Assembly (NCBI RefSeq): GCF_001713395.1
Contig: NZ_CP016450.1
Coordinates: 3,836,501 to 3,900,500, forward strand
DNA length: 64,000 bases
Direction: 5' to 3'
Source of the DNA: Sinorhizobium sp. RAC02
Lineage (GTDB): Bacteria > Pseudomonadota > Alphaproteobacteria > Rhizobiales > Rhizobiaceae
Positions 19,697 to 28,997 of the stretch are shown here, one piece after another. Under the pieces are notes generated by a model. It made no database searches, was not told the origin of the DNA, and worked only from the letters and a program-made list of their open reading frames with translations. A program made the position numbers and the translations under genes. How positions within the stretch are numbered: the first letter of the stretch is position 1; every line of letters begins with the position of its first letter.

Positions 19697-21358
19697 ATGA
19701 CCGAACTTTTCGAGCGCCATCGCCCGACGCTGGACGCAGCTTTGCAAGCGGCCGCCAAGCGTGACTTCTGGTCCGCCTATCCTGAAGTGCCGAGCGGCAA
19801 GATCTATGGCGAGACCGCCAAGGACGACGGGCTCGCTGCCTATAAGGCGCGGCTCGGCAAGGCCTTCGCTCTCGCCGATCATCCGGCGGAGGGTTCCGTG
19901 GGTGCGGAAGTGTCGCCTTACGGATCATCTCTCGGCATCACCTATCCAGCGGCCTCCGTCGACATGCTGATCACGGCTTCCCGTGCCGCCGCTCCGCAAT
20001 GGGCCGCGGCGTCGCTGGAGGTGCGCACCGGCATCTGTCTCGAAATCCTCGCCCGCCTCAATGCCCGTAGTTTCGAAATGGCCAATGCGGTCATGCACAC
20101 GACGGGCCAGTCTTTCGCCATGGCCTTCCAGGCTGGCGGCCCGCATGCGCAGGATCGCGGCCTCGAAGCCGTCACCTACGCCTATGCCGAGATGATCCGC
20201 ACGCCGGCGAAGGCGATCTGGACGAAGCCGCAGGGCAGGGGCGAGCCGATCGTCATGGAAAAACACTGGCGCGCCGTGCCGCGCGGCGTCTCGTTGGCTA
20301 TAGGCTGCAACACCTTCCCGACCTGGAACAGCTATCCGGGCCTCTTTGCCAGCCTTGCCACCGGTAACACCGTTATCGTCAAGCCGCATCCAGCCGCCAT
20401 CCTGCCGCTCGCCATCACCGTCGAGATTGCCAGGCAGGTGCTGGTGGAAGAGGGCTTTGCCGCCGATATCGTGCTGCTTGCCGCCGATGCGCCCGGTTCC
20501 GAAATCACCAAGGATCTTGTGCAGCACCCGGCGGTCGCCATCATCGACTATACCGGTTCCAACACGTTCGGAAGTTGGGTGCGCGAAAACGCCGGCGACG
20601 CCGACGTCTATACGGAAGAGGCGGGCGTCAACTCCATCGTCATCGGCGCCACCGACGATTTTGCCGGCATGTGCAGCAACATCGCCTTCTCGCTGTCGCT
20701 CTATTCCGGCCAGATGTGCACCGCCCCGCAAGATATCTTTGTTCCGCGCGACGGCATCGAGACAAACGAGGGCCACAAGAGTTTTGACGCGGTCGCTGCG
20801 GGCATCACTGCCGCCGTCGACGGCCTGCTCGCCGACCCGGCCCGTGCGGCCGGTGTCTGCGGCGCTATTGCCAATCCGGCGACACTCGCGCGCATCGCGA
20901 CGGTCCGTTCGCGCGGCCGCATCGTGCGCGACTCCGCACCGGTCGAAGGCCTCGACGACGCGCGCACGGCAACGCCGTTGATCCTCGCCGTCGACGCTGC
21001 GGATAGCGAAGCCTATGCGGAAGAACGTTTCGGCCCCATCGCCTTCATCGTCGCGGTCGATGACGCCACCGATGGCGTCGACCGCGCCGCCGAGCTCGCC
21101 GAGCGCAAGGGCGCGATCACCGCTGCCCTCTACGCCACCGACGAGGCGCAGATCCTTGCCGCCGCCGACCGGTTCGCCACGGCCGGTGTCAATCTTTCGG
21201 TCAACCTGACCGGCGGCATCTACGTCAACCAGAGTGCCGCCTTCAGCGATTTCCACGTCACCGGTGCCAACCCGGCAGGCAATGCCAGCCTGACGGATGC
21301 GGCTTTCGTCGCGAACCGGTTCCGCGTGGTGATGTGGCGCCGCCCCGTGGCGGCGTAA
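19697..21358 (+). CDS. paaN: PaaN, phenylacetate-degradation aldehyde dehydrogenase
   Basis: 553-residue aldehyde dehydrogenase-fold protein of the PaaN family, with catalytic Cys341 (SGQMCTAPQD). It lacks the C-terminal MaoC domain found in PaaZ. PaaN proteins were first taken for the ring-opening enzyme; having it beside a full PaaZ suggests either redundancy or a distinct aldehyde substrate. The ATG follows GGGAGGAG. It heads a + strand operon continuing into an ABC importer and a hydratase/dehydrogenase fusion. Confidence 0.9.
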   Translation: MTELFERHRPTLDAALQAAAKRDFWSAYPEVPSGKIYGETAKDDGLAAYKARLGKAFALADHPAEGSVGAEVSPYGSSLGITYPAASVDMLITASRAAAPQWAAASLEVRTGICLEILARLNARSFEMANAVMHTTGQSFAMAFQAGGPHAQDRGLEAVTYAYAEMIRTPAKAIWTKPQGRGEPIVMEKHWRAVPRGVSLAIGCNTFPTWNSYPGLFASLATGNTVIVKPHPAAILPLAITVEIARQVLVEEGFAADIVLLAADAPGSEITKDLVQHPAVAIIDYTGSNTFGSWVRENAGDADVYTEEAGVNSIVIGATDDFAGMCSNIAFSLSLYSGQMCTAPQDIFVPRDGIETNEGHKSFDAVAAGITAAVDGLLADPARAAGVCGAIANPATLARIATVRSRGRIVRDSAPVEGLDDARTATPLILAVDAADSEAYAEERFGPIAFIVAVDDATDGVDRAAELAERKGAITAALYATDEAQILAAADRFATAGVNLSVNLTGGIYVNQSAAFSDFHVTGANPAGNASLTDAAFVANRFRVVMWRRPVAA

Positions 21359-21407
21359 GAGGAGTTTTCGCTTTAAACCTTTGTCTTTGTTGGGAGGAGA
21401 AACCGAC

Positions 21408-22547
21408 ATGAAATTTGCGCTCACCACCACCGCACTTGCCCTGATCCTGGGCCTTGCTGCGCCCGCCTTCGCCGATATCAAGATTGGCGCGACCATTTCC
21501 GAAACCGGCCCCGCCTCCTTCCTTGGCGACCCGGAAGCCAAGACGCTGAAGCTGTTGGTCGAAGAGATCAATGCGGCCGGCGGCGTCAATGGCGAGAAGC
21601 TGGAACTCGTCATCTACGACGACGGCGGCGACCCGAACAAGGCGCGCACCTTCGCGACCCGCCTTGTGGAAGACGACGAAGTCGTCGCCGTGATCGGCGG
21701 CACGACGACCGGCACCTCCATGGCGATCATCCCGGTTTTCGAGGATGCGGAAGTCCCCTTCATCTCGCTGGCCGGCGCCATCGAGATCATTGATCCGGTC
21801 AAACCCTACACCTTCAAGACGCCGCACACCGACCGCATGGCCTGTGCGAAGATCTTTGAAGACATGAAGAAGAACGCCATCACCAAGATCGGCATGATCT
21901 CCGGTTCCGACGGCTTCGGCGCGTCCATGCACAAGCAGTGCCTTTCGATCGTCGGCGACTACGGCATCGAGGTGCTGGCCGACGAGACCTATGGCCCGAC
22001 CGATGCCGACATGACGCCGCAGCTTACCAACATCAAGGGCAAGGACGGCATCCAGGCCGTGCTGAACCCCGGCTTCGGCCAGGGCCCGGCAATCGTAACC
22101 CGCAACTACGCCCAACTCGCCGTCGGCCTGCCGCTCTACCAGTCGCATGGTGTTGCCTCGGATGGTTTCATCGAGCTTGCCGGCGCGGAAGCCGCGGAAG
22201 GCGTTCGCCTGCCGGGTACGGCTCTGCTCGTGGCAAAGCTGCTGCCGGAAAGCGACCCGCAGCGCGCTGTCGTCACGGCTTACAAGGACGCCTACGAGAA
22301 GGCGACCGGCAAGCCGGTCTCGACCTTCGGCGGTTATGCCCATGATGCGCTTCGCATCCTCGTCGATGCCATCACGCGGGCGGGGAGCGCCGAGCCGTCG
22401 GCGATCCGCGATGCGATCGAAGGCACAAAGGGTCTCGTTGGCACAACAGGCACCGTCACCATGACGGCCGAGGATCACCTCGGCCTCGACCTCTCGGCCT
22501 TCCGCATGCTGCAGATCGAAAAAGGCGGCTGGAAGATCGTCGAGTAA
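21408..22547 (+). CDS. Branched-chain-type ABC transporter substrate-binding protein (LivK family)
   Basis: 379-residue periplasmic binding protein with a clear signal peptide (residues 1-22, MKFALTTTALALILGLAAPA then FA). The leucine-binding fold is marked by KIGATISETGPASFLGDPE and VIGGTTTGTSMA. The ATG at 21408 follows TGGGAGGAGA. Coming 49 bases after paaN and preceding all other transporter parts, it probably captures phenylacetate or a related aromatic acid. Homologous LivK-type systems take up aromatic acids in other proteobacteria, but the substrate here is inferred. Confidence 0.88.
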   Translation: MKFALTTTALALILGLAAPAFADIKIGATISETGPASFLGDPEAKTLKLLVEEINAAGGVNGEKLELVIYDDGGDPNKARTFATRLVEDDEVVAVIGGTTTGTSMAIIPVFEDAEVPFISLAGAIEIIDPVKPYTFKTPHTDRMACAKIFEDMKKNAITKIGMISGSDGFGASMHKQCLSIVGDYGIEVLADETYGPTDADMTPQLTNIKGKDGIQAVLNPGFGQGPAIVTRNYAQLAVGLPLYQSHGVASDGFIELAGAEAAEGVRLPGTALLVAKLLPESDPQRAVVTAYKDAYEKATGKPVSTFGGYAHDALRILVDAITRAGSAEPSAIRDAIEGTKGLVGTTGTVTMTAEDHLGLDLSAFRMLQIEKGGWKIVE

Positions 22548-22553
22548 TTGAAC

Positions 22554-22588
22554 CCGCCGGCCCACGCCCTTACGGCACGGGTCGGCGG
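22554..22588 (+). terminator. Hairpin between binding-protein and permease genes
   Basis: CCGCCGGCCC (22554-22563) pairs with GGGTCGGCGG (22579-22588) over ten positions with one G-T wobble and a 15-base loop. No run of T follows. In transporter operons such a structure commonly stabilises the binding-protein message or lowers read-through into the permease genes. Confidence 0.5.
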
Positions 22589-22617
22589 ATACCGTCGTGC
22601 GCGAAGCGGAGGCCTCC

Positions 22618-23490
22618 ATGCCCGAACTGCTGCAATTCCTTCTGTCCGGGATCACGGTCGGCGCCGTCTATGCGCTGGTGGCCCTCGGCTTCACGATCAT
22701 CTACAACGCCTCCGACGTCGTGAACTTCGCGCAGGGCGAGTTCGTCATGCTCGGCGGCATGATTACCTTCTTCGCGCATGCCGCCGGCCTGCCGCTGCCG
22801 TTGGCAGCCCTCATCGCCATCATCGTCACGGCGGCGATCGGTGTGGCACTCAACAAGCTCGCGATCGAGCCCGCGCGCGGCGCCCCGGTCGTCTCGCTGA
22901 TCATCATCACCATCGGCGCCTCCATCTTCATCCGTGGTGCGACGCAGCTCGTGTTCGACAAGCAGATCCATCGCTTTCCGGCCTTTTCCGGCGACCAGCC
23001 GATCCTTATCGGCGGCGCGACCATCCTGCCGCAGAGCCTGTGGGTGATTGCCGGTGCGCTCGCCGTTTTCGTCTGTCTCTGGCTGTTCTTCACCCGCACG
23101 CTGATCGGCCGCGCGGTGCTGGCGACGGCGAACAACCGCGTTGCCGCGCAACTCGTCGGCATCAACACCAACTATGTGATGACGCTCTCCTTCGCCATGT
23201 CCGCCGCCATCGGCGCGCTCGCCGGCGTGCTGGTGACGCCGATCACGCTGACGAGTTACGATGTCGGCCTTGCATTGGCGCTGAAGGGCTTTGCCGCTGC
23301 CATGCTCGGTGGCATGGGCAACCCGAAGGGCGCGCTGGTCGGCGGCCTGCTGCTCGGTGTGCTGGAGGCGACGACGGCCGGCTATGTCAGCTCGCAATAC
23401 AAGGATGCGGCCGCCTTCATCGTCATTCTCGCTGTGCTCTTCGCCATGCCGCAGGGCCTGTTCGGCCGCAAGTCGACGGATCGGGTGTGA
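22618..23490 (+). CDS. Branched-chain-type ABC transporter permease (LivH family)
   Basis: 290-residue inner-membrane permease with about eight hydrophobic segments. SGITVGAVYALVALGFTIIY and FAQGEFVMLGG near the N-terminus and the LGGMGNPKGALVGG loop are LivH signatures. The ATG at 22618 follows GCGGAGGCC; an in-frame GTG at 22597 is less likely. Two bases separate its stop from the livM-type gene. Confidence 0.92.
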   Translation: MPELLQFLLSGITVGAVYALVALGFTIIYNASDVVNFAQGEFVMLGGMITFFAHAAGLPLPLAALIAIIVTAAIGVALNKLAIEPARGAPVVSLIIITIGASIFIRGATQLVFDKQIHRFPAFSGDQPILIGGATILPQSLWVIAGALAVFVCLWLFFTRTLIGRAVLATANNRVAAQLVGINTNYVMTLSFAMSAAIGALAGVLVTPITLTSYDVGLALALKGFAAAMLGGMGNPKGALVGGLLLGVLEATTAGYVSSQYKDAAAFIVILAVLFAMPQGLFGRKSTDRV

Positions 23491-23492
23491 TC

Positions 23493-24449
23493 ATGCGGCT
23501 CTCCAGCAAGGTAACCACGCTCCTCATCCTCGCCGCGGTCATCGCGATTGCGCCGGTCTTCTTCCCGTCCTCCTACTATTTCCGTGTCGGTTCGCTGATC
23601 TTCGTCAACGGCCTCGCGGTGACGGGTCTTGTCATCCTCATCGGCTATGCCGGTCAGATCAGCCTGGGACATGCGGGTTTCGCCGGCATCGGCGCCTACG
23701 CCTGTGCGCTAGCGCCTGTTCATCTCGGCCTGCATCCGGCACTCGCCGCGCTGCTCGGCGCGCTTTTGTCCGCGGCCATCGCCTACCTCGTCGGCCGGCC
23801 GATCCTGCGGCTCAAGGGCTATTATCTCGCCGTCGCCAGCCTCGGCTTTGGCATCCTCGTCTCCATGGTGCTCTCCAACGAGGCGCAGCTGACCGGCGGG
23901 CCGGATGGCATGGCGGTGCCGGAACTCGGGCTTCGTGCGGTGCTGAAGGCAATTGGCATCGACCTGTCGAACACCGAGTTCTGGTATGCCTTCTCCGGCC
24001 TCGTCCTGGTGCTCGGCGCGTGGCTGGCCCTCAACCTTTACCACAGCCCGACTGGCCGGGCGCTCAGGGCGCTGCACGGTTCGGAAGTCGCGGCCCGCAC
24101 GGTCGGCGTCGATGTCGCGCACTACAAGCTCGTCGCCTTCGTCATTTCGGCGGTCTATGCCTCTGTGTCCGGCTCTTTGCTGGCGTTGCAGAACAAGTTC
24201 ATCACGCCAGATGTCGCAGGCTTCATGCATTCGATCGAGATGGTCACCATGACGGTTCTCGGCGGCGCGGGATCGGTGCTTGGCGCAATCCTCGGTGCGG
24301 CGATCCTCACCACGCTGCCGCAGGTGCTGACGATCTTCCAGGAATACGAACAGCTCATGCTCGGCCTCGTCATGATGCTCGTCATGATCTTCATGCGCGA
24401 GGGCCTGCTGCCCTCCATCGCGCGCCGCATCCGGGGGAGGGCAGAATGA
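23493..24449 (+). CDS. Branched-chain-type ABC transporter permease (LivM family)
   Basis: 318-residue inner-membrane permease. GYAGQISLGHAGFAGIGAYA is the LivM hallmark and LGGAGSVLGAILGAAIL the ATPase-contact loop. The chosen ATG at 23493 lies two bases after the upstream stop; a GTG at 23487 overlapping that stop is possible. It ends in an ATGA overlap with the ATPase gene. Confidence 0.92.
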   Translation: MRLSSKVTTLLILAAVIAIAPVFFPSSYYFRVGSLIFVNGLAVTGLVILIGYAGQISLGHAGFAGIGAYACALAPVHLGLHPALAALLGALLSAAIAYLVGRPILRLKGYYLAVASLGFGILVSMVLSNEAQLTGGPDGMAVPELGLRAVLKAIGIDLSNTEFWYAFSGLVLVLGAWLALNLYHSPTGRALRALHGSEVAARTVGVDVAHYKLVAFVISAVYASVSGSLLALQNKFITPDVAGFMHSIEMVTMTVLGGAGSVLGAILGAAILTTLPQVLTIFQEYEQLMLGLVMMLVMIFMREGLLPSIARRIRGRAE

Positions 24450-25231
24450 GCCTGCTTCAGATCGAAGGTTTGGGCATCGATTTCGGCGGCCTGCGCGCCG
24501 TCAACGATGTCGGCTTCTCCTTGAAACCCGGCGAGATTGTCTCCGTCATCGGCCCGAATGGCGCCGGCAAGACGACGCTGTTCAACATGATCTCCGGTGT
24601 CTATGCCCCGGCGCGCGGCCGCGTCGTTCTGGATGGCGAGGACGTCACCCGCATGCCGCCGCATCTTCTGGCGCGCCGCGGCCTGTCGCGCACCTTCCAG
24701 AACCTCCAGATTTTCCAATCGATGAGCGTTCTGGAAAACGCCGTCGCCGGCCATCACCTGCATGAGCGCGGCTCGGTGTTTGCCGATCTCTTCTCGCTGC
24801 CCGCCGCACGCCGCCGCAGCAAGGCATCCGAGGACAGCGCCCGCACCTTGCTCGACCGCGTCGGCCTCGGCCGCGCTGCCGAGCAGGAGGCAAGCTCGCT
24901 CTCCTACGGCGCGCTGAAGCGGCTGGAAATCGCCCGCGCGCTGGCGCTGAAGCCTCGCGCGCTGCTGCTCGACGAACCGGCGGCCGGCTGCAACGCGGTC
25001 GAGACGGAAGAGATCGATCACCTCATCGCACAGGTTGCGGCCGAAGGCGTCTCGATCCTGCTGGTGGAGCACGACATGAAGATGGTCATGCGCATTTCCA
25101 ACCATATTGTCGTGCTCGATCACGGCGAAAAGATCGCCGAGGGGGAGCCGACGGCGATTTCACGCAACCCGCGCGTCATCGAAGCCTATCTCGGCGTCCA
25201 GGCAACGGAGGCTCAGCATGCTGACGGTTGA
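24446..25231 (+). CDS. Branched-chain-type ABC transporter ATP-binding protein (LivG family)
   Basis: 261-residue ATPase. Walker [10 protein letters not shown], LivG-specific [11 protein letters not shown] and Walker [11 protein letters not shown] are present. The usual LNPxET after Walker B reads CNAVET here, a small change near the D-loop. The signature motif reads [15 protein letters not shown], typical of LivG. It overlaps the upstream gene by ATGA and the downstream ATPase gene by 14 bases. Confidence 0.92.
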   Translation: MSLLQIEGLGIDFGGLRAVNDVGFSLKPGEIVSVIGPNGAGKTTLFNMISGVYAPARGRVVLDGEDVTRMPPHLLARRGLSRTFQNLQIFQSMSVLENAVAGHHLHERGSVFADLFSLPAARRRSKASEDSARTLLDRVGLGRAAEQEASSLSYGALKRLEIARALALKPRALLLDEPAAGCNAVETEEIDHLIAQVAAEGVSILLVEHDMKMVMRISNHIVVLDHGEKIAEGEPTAISRNPRVIEAYLGVQATEAQHADG

Positions 25232-25919
25232 GGGACTGCGCTCGCGCTACGGCCGCATCGAGGTGCTGCACGGCATCGATCTCGACGTGGCGTCCGGCGA
25301 GATCGTCACGGTGGTCGGTGCGAACGGCGCCGGCAAGACGACGCTGCTCAAATGCCTCTCCGGCATCCAGCCGGTTTCGTCCGGCTCGATCGTCTTCCGC
25401 GGCGAGACGCTGACATCCGTGCCGGCGCATGCCCGCGTACGCCGTGGCCTCGCCCAGTCGCCCGAGGGCCGGCAGATCTTCACCAACCTCACAGTCGAGG
25501 AAAATCTCCGGCTCGGCGCCTATCTCTTCGCTGACGACAAGGTGGACCGCGATATGCAGGACGCCTTCGCGATGTTCCCGATCCTCAAGGAGAAACGGAA
25601 CCTTGCGGCGGGCGGCCTGTCCGGCGGCCAACAGCAGATGCTGGCGATCGCCCGCGCGCTGATGGCCCGTCCTTCCTGCCTGCTCCTTGATGAGCCGAGT
25701 ATGGGCCTCGCCCCCATCCTCGTTGCCCAGATCTTCGACGTGGTGAAGAGCCTGAAGGCGCTCGACGTGACCGTGCTCCTCGTCGAGCAGAACGCTTTTG
25801 GCGCGCTCTCCGTCGCCGATCGCGGCTATGTCATGGAGACGGGACACATCACCATGTCCGGCCCCGCCGCCGAATTGATCGCGGACGAACGCATCCGCGC
25901 CGCCTACCTGGGAATATGA
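25218..25919 (+). CDS. Branched-chain-type ABC transporter ATP-binding protein (LivF family)
   Basis: 233-residue second ATPase of the importer. Walker A GANGAGKTT, the LivF feature LAQSPEGRQIFTNLTVEENL, signature LSGGQQQML and Walker B LLLDEPSMGLAP are all intact. Its ATG lies within the end of the LivG-type gene, preceded by GGAGG. The next gene follows after four bases, tying the transporter to the beta-oxidation fusion protein. Confidence 0.93.
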   Translation: MLTVEGLRSRYGRIEVLHGIDLDVASGEIVTVVGANGAGKTTLLKCLSGIQPVSSGSIVFRGETLTSVPAHARVRRGLAQSPEGRQIFTNLTVEENLRLGAYLFADDKVDRDMQDAFAMFPILKEKRNLAAGGLSGGQQQMLAIARALMARPSCLLLDEPSMGLAPILVAQIFDVVKSLKALDVTVLLVEQNAFGALSVADRGYVMETGHITMSGPAAELIADERIRAAYLGI

Positions 25920-25923
25920 CACC

Positions 25924-27984
25924 ATGACCGTCACCATCACCCGCGAAAACGCCGTCGCCGTCGTCACCGTCGACAACCCGCCCGTCAATGCGCTGTCGCA
26001 GGCGCTGCGTCAGGGTCTGATCGAAGCCGTGGCGGAGCTCGATGCGGACGCGGCGGTGAAGGCCGTCGTGCTGATCTGTGCCGGGCGTACCTTCATCGCC
26101 GGGGCGGATGTCAACGAGTTCGGCAAGCCGCCGCAGCCGCCGCATCTGCCGGATGTGGTGGCGACCATCGAGGGTGCGAAAAAGCCCTGGGTCGCGGCCA
26201 TTCATGGCAGCGCACTTGGCGGCGGGCTCGAAGTGGCACTCGGCTGTGCCTATCGCGTGGCGGTTGCCTCCGCCAGCCTCGGCCTGCCGGAAGTCAAGCT
26301 CGGCATCATCCCCGGTGCCGGCGGCACGGTGCGTCTGCCGCGCCTAATCGGCCCTGCCGCCGCCGTCGACCTGGTGACGGGCGGCAGCCCGGTCGGGGCG
26401 AAAAAGGCGCAAGCGCTTGGCCTCGTCGATGCCATTCTCGATGGCGACCTGCGTGCCGGCGCGATTGCCTTTGCGAACGGCATTGCCGGCAAACCAGTGC
26501 CACAGCCGATTTCCGGCCGCGCCGTGCCGGCGGTCGAAGCCGGGTTCTGGGAGGGCGCGGAAAAGGCCGTCGCTGACAAGGCGAAACGCGAAGTCGCGCC
26601 GCTCAGGGCACTCGCCTCGGTCCGCAACGCCAGCGAAACGGATTTCGCAAGCGCCATGGCCTTCGAGCGGGAAACCTTTCTGGAGCTGCGTGGTTCTGCC
26701 CAGGCATCGGCGCTGCGCCATGTCTTCTTCGCCGAGCGCGCGGCGCCGCGCCCACCCGAGCTTGCCGGTATCACGCCACGCGATATCCGCTCGGCGGCTG
26801 TGATTGGCGGTGGCACGATGGGTGCGGGCATTGCCGCGGCGCTGCGCGATGCCGGCCTGCCGGTAATCCTCATCGAGCGCGATGCGACGGCGGTCGAGCG
26901 GGGGCTTGCCAATATCCGCACCATCTTCGACGGCTCGGTGAAGCGTGGCCGCATCACGCAGACGGTTGCGGATGACCGCATGTCCGGCGTCACCGGCAGT
27001 GACGACTATGGCCTGCTTGCCGATACGGATCTAGTCATCGAAGCCGTCTTCGAGGATATCGCCGTCAAGCGCGCCGTCTTCGAAAAGCTGTCGGCGGTCT
27101 GCCGGCCGGATGCGGTGCTGGCGACAAATACCTCCTATCTCGACCCCACTGCGATCAGTGAAGGCGTAAACCATCCCGAACGCTTCCTCGGCCTGCATTT
27201 CTTCAGCCCGGCGCACATCATGAAGCTGCTGGAGATCGTGCCGACGGAGGAGACGGCGCCGGAGGTTCTGGCGACCGGCTTCGCGCTTGCCCGCCTGCTC
27301 GGCAAGATCCCGGTTCGTGCCGGCATCTGCGACGGCTTCATCGGCAACCGCATCCTGAAGGTGACGCGCGCGCAGGCCGAACGGTTGCTGCTCTCCGGTG
27401 CAACGCCCTCGGCCATCGATGCCGCCATACGCGCCTTTGGCCTGCCGATGGGGCCGTTCGAGGCACAGGATCTTGGCGGACTCGATATCGCCGCCTTCCA
27501 GCGCAAGGCCGCCCGCGAACGCGGCGAAATACCGTTCGCCCCCGTCGCCGAGCGGCTCTGCGCCATCGCGCGCTTCGGCCAGAAATCGGGCGGTGGCTGG
27601 TACGACTACACCCCGGGCGACCGCGCGCCAAAACCATCCGAAGCCGTGGCGGCGATCATTGCCGAAGTGGCTGCCGGACGGCCTCAGCGGGCGTGGGACG
27701 AGGCGTCGATCGCCGATGCGATCATCCTGCCGATGGTCAACGAGGCGACGCGTATTCTGGAGGAGCGCGTGGCGTTGCGTTCCGCCGATATCGACCTGGT
27801 GAAAATCCACGGCTACGGCTTTCCGCGCTGGCGCGGCGGGCCGATGCACTATGCCGAAGCGCGCGGACTTGCCGAGGTTGTGGCGGTGCTCGACCAGCTT
27901 GCTGCGGAAGGGCTTGCCGATGCGCCCTGCGAGGGGCTGCGCCAGGCGGCGCAAGCCGGTGGTTTTGCAGCGATTGCAGGGTAA
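25924..27984 (+). CDS. Enoyl-CoA hydratase / 3-hydroxyacyl-CoA dehydrogenase fusion, likely PaaF+PaaH function
   Basis: 686-residue FadB/FadJ-like bifunctional enzyme. The crotonase half (about 1-260) keeps both catalytic glutamates (GGGLEVAL and LPEVKLG); the dehydrogenase half has the NAD fold VIGGGTMGAGIAAAL at about 293 and the catalytic GLHFFSPAHIMK. No separate paaF or paaH occurs in the window, so this protein probably hydrates 2,3-dehydroadipyl-CoA and oxidises 3-hydroxyadipyl-CoA, giving the substrate of PaaJ. The assignment to these steps is inferred from location; the two activities are well supported. Confidence 0.88.
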   Translation: MTVTITRENAVAVVTVDNPPVNALSQALRQGLIEAVAELDADAAVKAVVLICAGRTFIAGADVNEFGKPPQPPHLPDVVATIEGAKKPWVAAIHGSALGGGLEVALGCAYRVAVASASLGLPEVKLGIIPGAGGTVRLPRLIGPAAAVDLVTGGSPVGAKKAQALGLVDAILDGDLRAGAIAFANGIAGKPVPQPISGRAVPAVEAGFWEGAEKAVADKAKREVAPLRALASVRNASETDFASAMAFERETFLELRGSAQASALRHVFFAERAAPRPPELAGITPRDIRSAAVIGGGTMGAGIAAALRDAGLPVILIERDATAVERGLANIRTIFDGSVKRGRITQTVADDRMSGVTGSDDYGLLADTDLVIEAVFEDIAVKRAVFEKLSAVCRPDAVLATNTSYLDPTAISEGVNHPERFLGLHFFSPAHIMKLLEIVPTEETAPEVLATGFALARLLGKIPVRAGICDGFIGNRILKVTRAQAERLLLSGATPSAIDAAIRAFGLPMGPFEAQDLGGLDIAAFQRKAARERGEIPFAPVAERLCAIARFGQKSGGGWYDYTPGDRAPKPSEAVAAIIAEVAAGRPQRAWDEASIADAIILPMVNEATRILEERVALRSADIDLVKIHGYGFPRWRGGPMHYAEARGLAEVVAVLDQLAAEGLADAPCEGLRQAAQAGGFAAIAG

Positions 27985-28063
27985 GAACGATAGGCAAGCG
28001 CTGCGGTCTGTGATGAGATAGGTTTGGGAGAACAGGCATTCTGCTGGAGCCGGGGAGGGCGCG

Positions 28064-28990
28064 ATGCAGTCGCTGATGACGCCGGGGCACAAGCCGGTAC
28101 AGGTGGAAATTCTCGAGGCGGAGATCCGGCGGGTCTGCGGTTCGTTCGATCTCGAGCCGATGCGGCGCACGGGCGTCGTCAATGGCGATGTCACCACGCG
28201 GCGCGTCGGCCCGTTCGATACGGCGATCGTGGCGCTCGATGCATCGGAGGTCGCGCGCAACACCCGCTCCATCCGGCAGGATCCCGGCGAGCATTTTTTC
28301 CTGCTGGTGCAGGATGCCGGCCAATGTCGCGTCGAGCAGGGCGATCAGGTGGCGGAGCTTCTGCCCGGCGACATGTTCCTCGTCGATTCCGTCAAACCCT
28401 CGACCTTTCTCTATCGCGGCGAGCGCTCCAATCAGGTGTCGCTGCACATTCCGCGCGATGAGATCGTCCACCGTTTCGGCACGCTATGCGCCGGCGGTCT
28501 TTCGATCTCGCGTGACGATCCGCTCTGGCTCGCCATGCGCGCCGTCATCGCAAAGATGCTGATGGAAGACGGCGCACAGGCCCAGCTTGGTGAAGCGTTC
28601 CTGTGCCTTATGGGCGCCTACCTGCATTCGACGCGCGTGATGGGCGCCGCCAACCCGGCCGAGACGCTGCTCTCGCGCGCGCTCGCGATGATCGACCGTC
28701 ACCGCGCGGACCCGTCCTTCGGCCCGCGCGAACTGGCGTCGCGTCTCAACGTGCCGGAGCGCACCTTGCAGCGACATTTCCGACCGCTTGGCGAAACGCC
28801 GGGCCATCGACTGCTGAACCGCCGGCTGGAGCTCGCACATGCGCGGCTTTCCACCCACAAGGGGCAGCACCTTGCAGAGGGGGTGACTGCCGTCGCCTTC
28901 GACTGCGGCTTCAACGACCTTTCCTATTTCTACCGCGAGTTTCGCAAGAAATACGGCACGACGCCGGGTGCGGTCGCGCGCTGCCATTGA
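28064..28990 (+). CDS. AraC-family regulator, FeaR-like
   Basis: 308 residues: an N-terminal AraC-binding-like domain (about 30-190) and a C-terminal double helix-turn-helix (about 205-305; FGPRELASRLNVPERTLQRH, then VAFDCGFNDLSYFYREFRKK). It precedes an aldehyde dehydrogenase and a copper amine oxidase, the same set that FeaR activates in E. coli for phenylethylamine and tyramine use. The ATG at 28064 follows GGGGAGGGC. A direct repeat compatible with AraC-type binding lies just downstream of the gene (28998-29025). Confidence 0.85.
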   Translation: MQSLMTPGHKPVQVEILEAEIRRVCGSFDLEPMRRTGVVNGDVTTRRVGPFDTAIVALDASEVARNTRSIRQDPGEHFFLLVQDAGQCRVEQGDQVAELLPGDMFLVDSVKPSTFLYRGERSNQVSLHIPRDEIVHRFGTLCAGGLSISRDDPLWLAMRAVIAKMLMEDGAQAQLGEAFLCLMGAYLHSTRVMGAANPAETLLSRALAMIDRHRADPSFGPRELASRLNVPERTLQRHFRPLGETPGHRLLNRRLELAHARLSTHKGQHLAEGVTAVAFDCGFNDLSYFYREFRKKYGTTPGAVARCH

Positions 28991-28997
28991 CGCTTTT

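Noticed and set aside
23487..23492. Alternative GTG start of the LivM-type gene overlapping the LivH stop
   Set aside because: Possible, but the ATG at 23493 gives the usual N-terminus; the difference is two residues.
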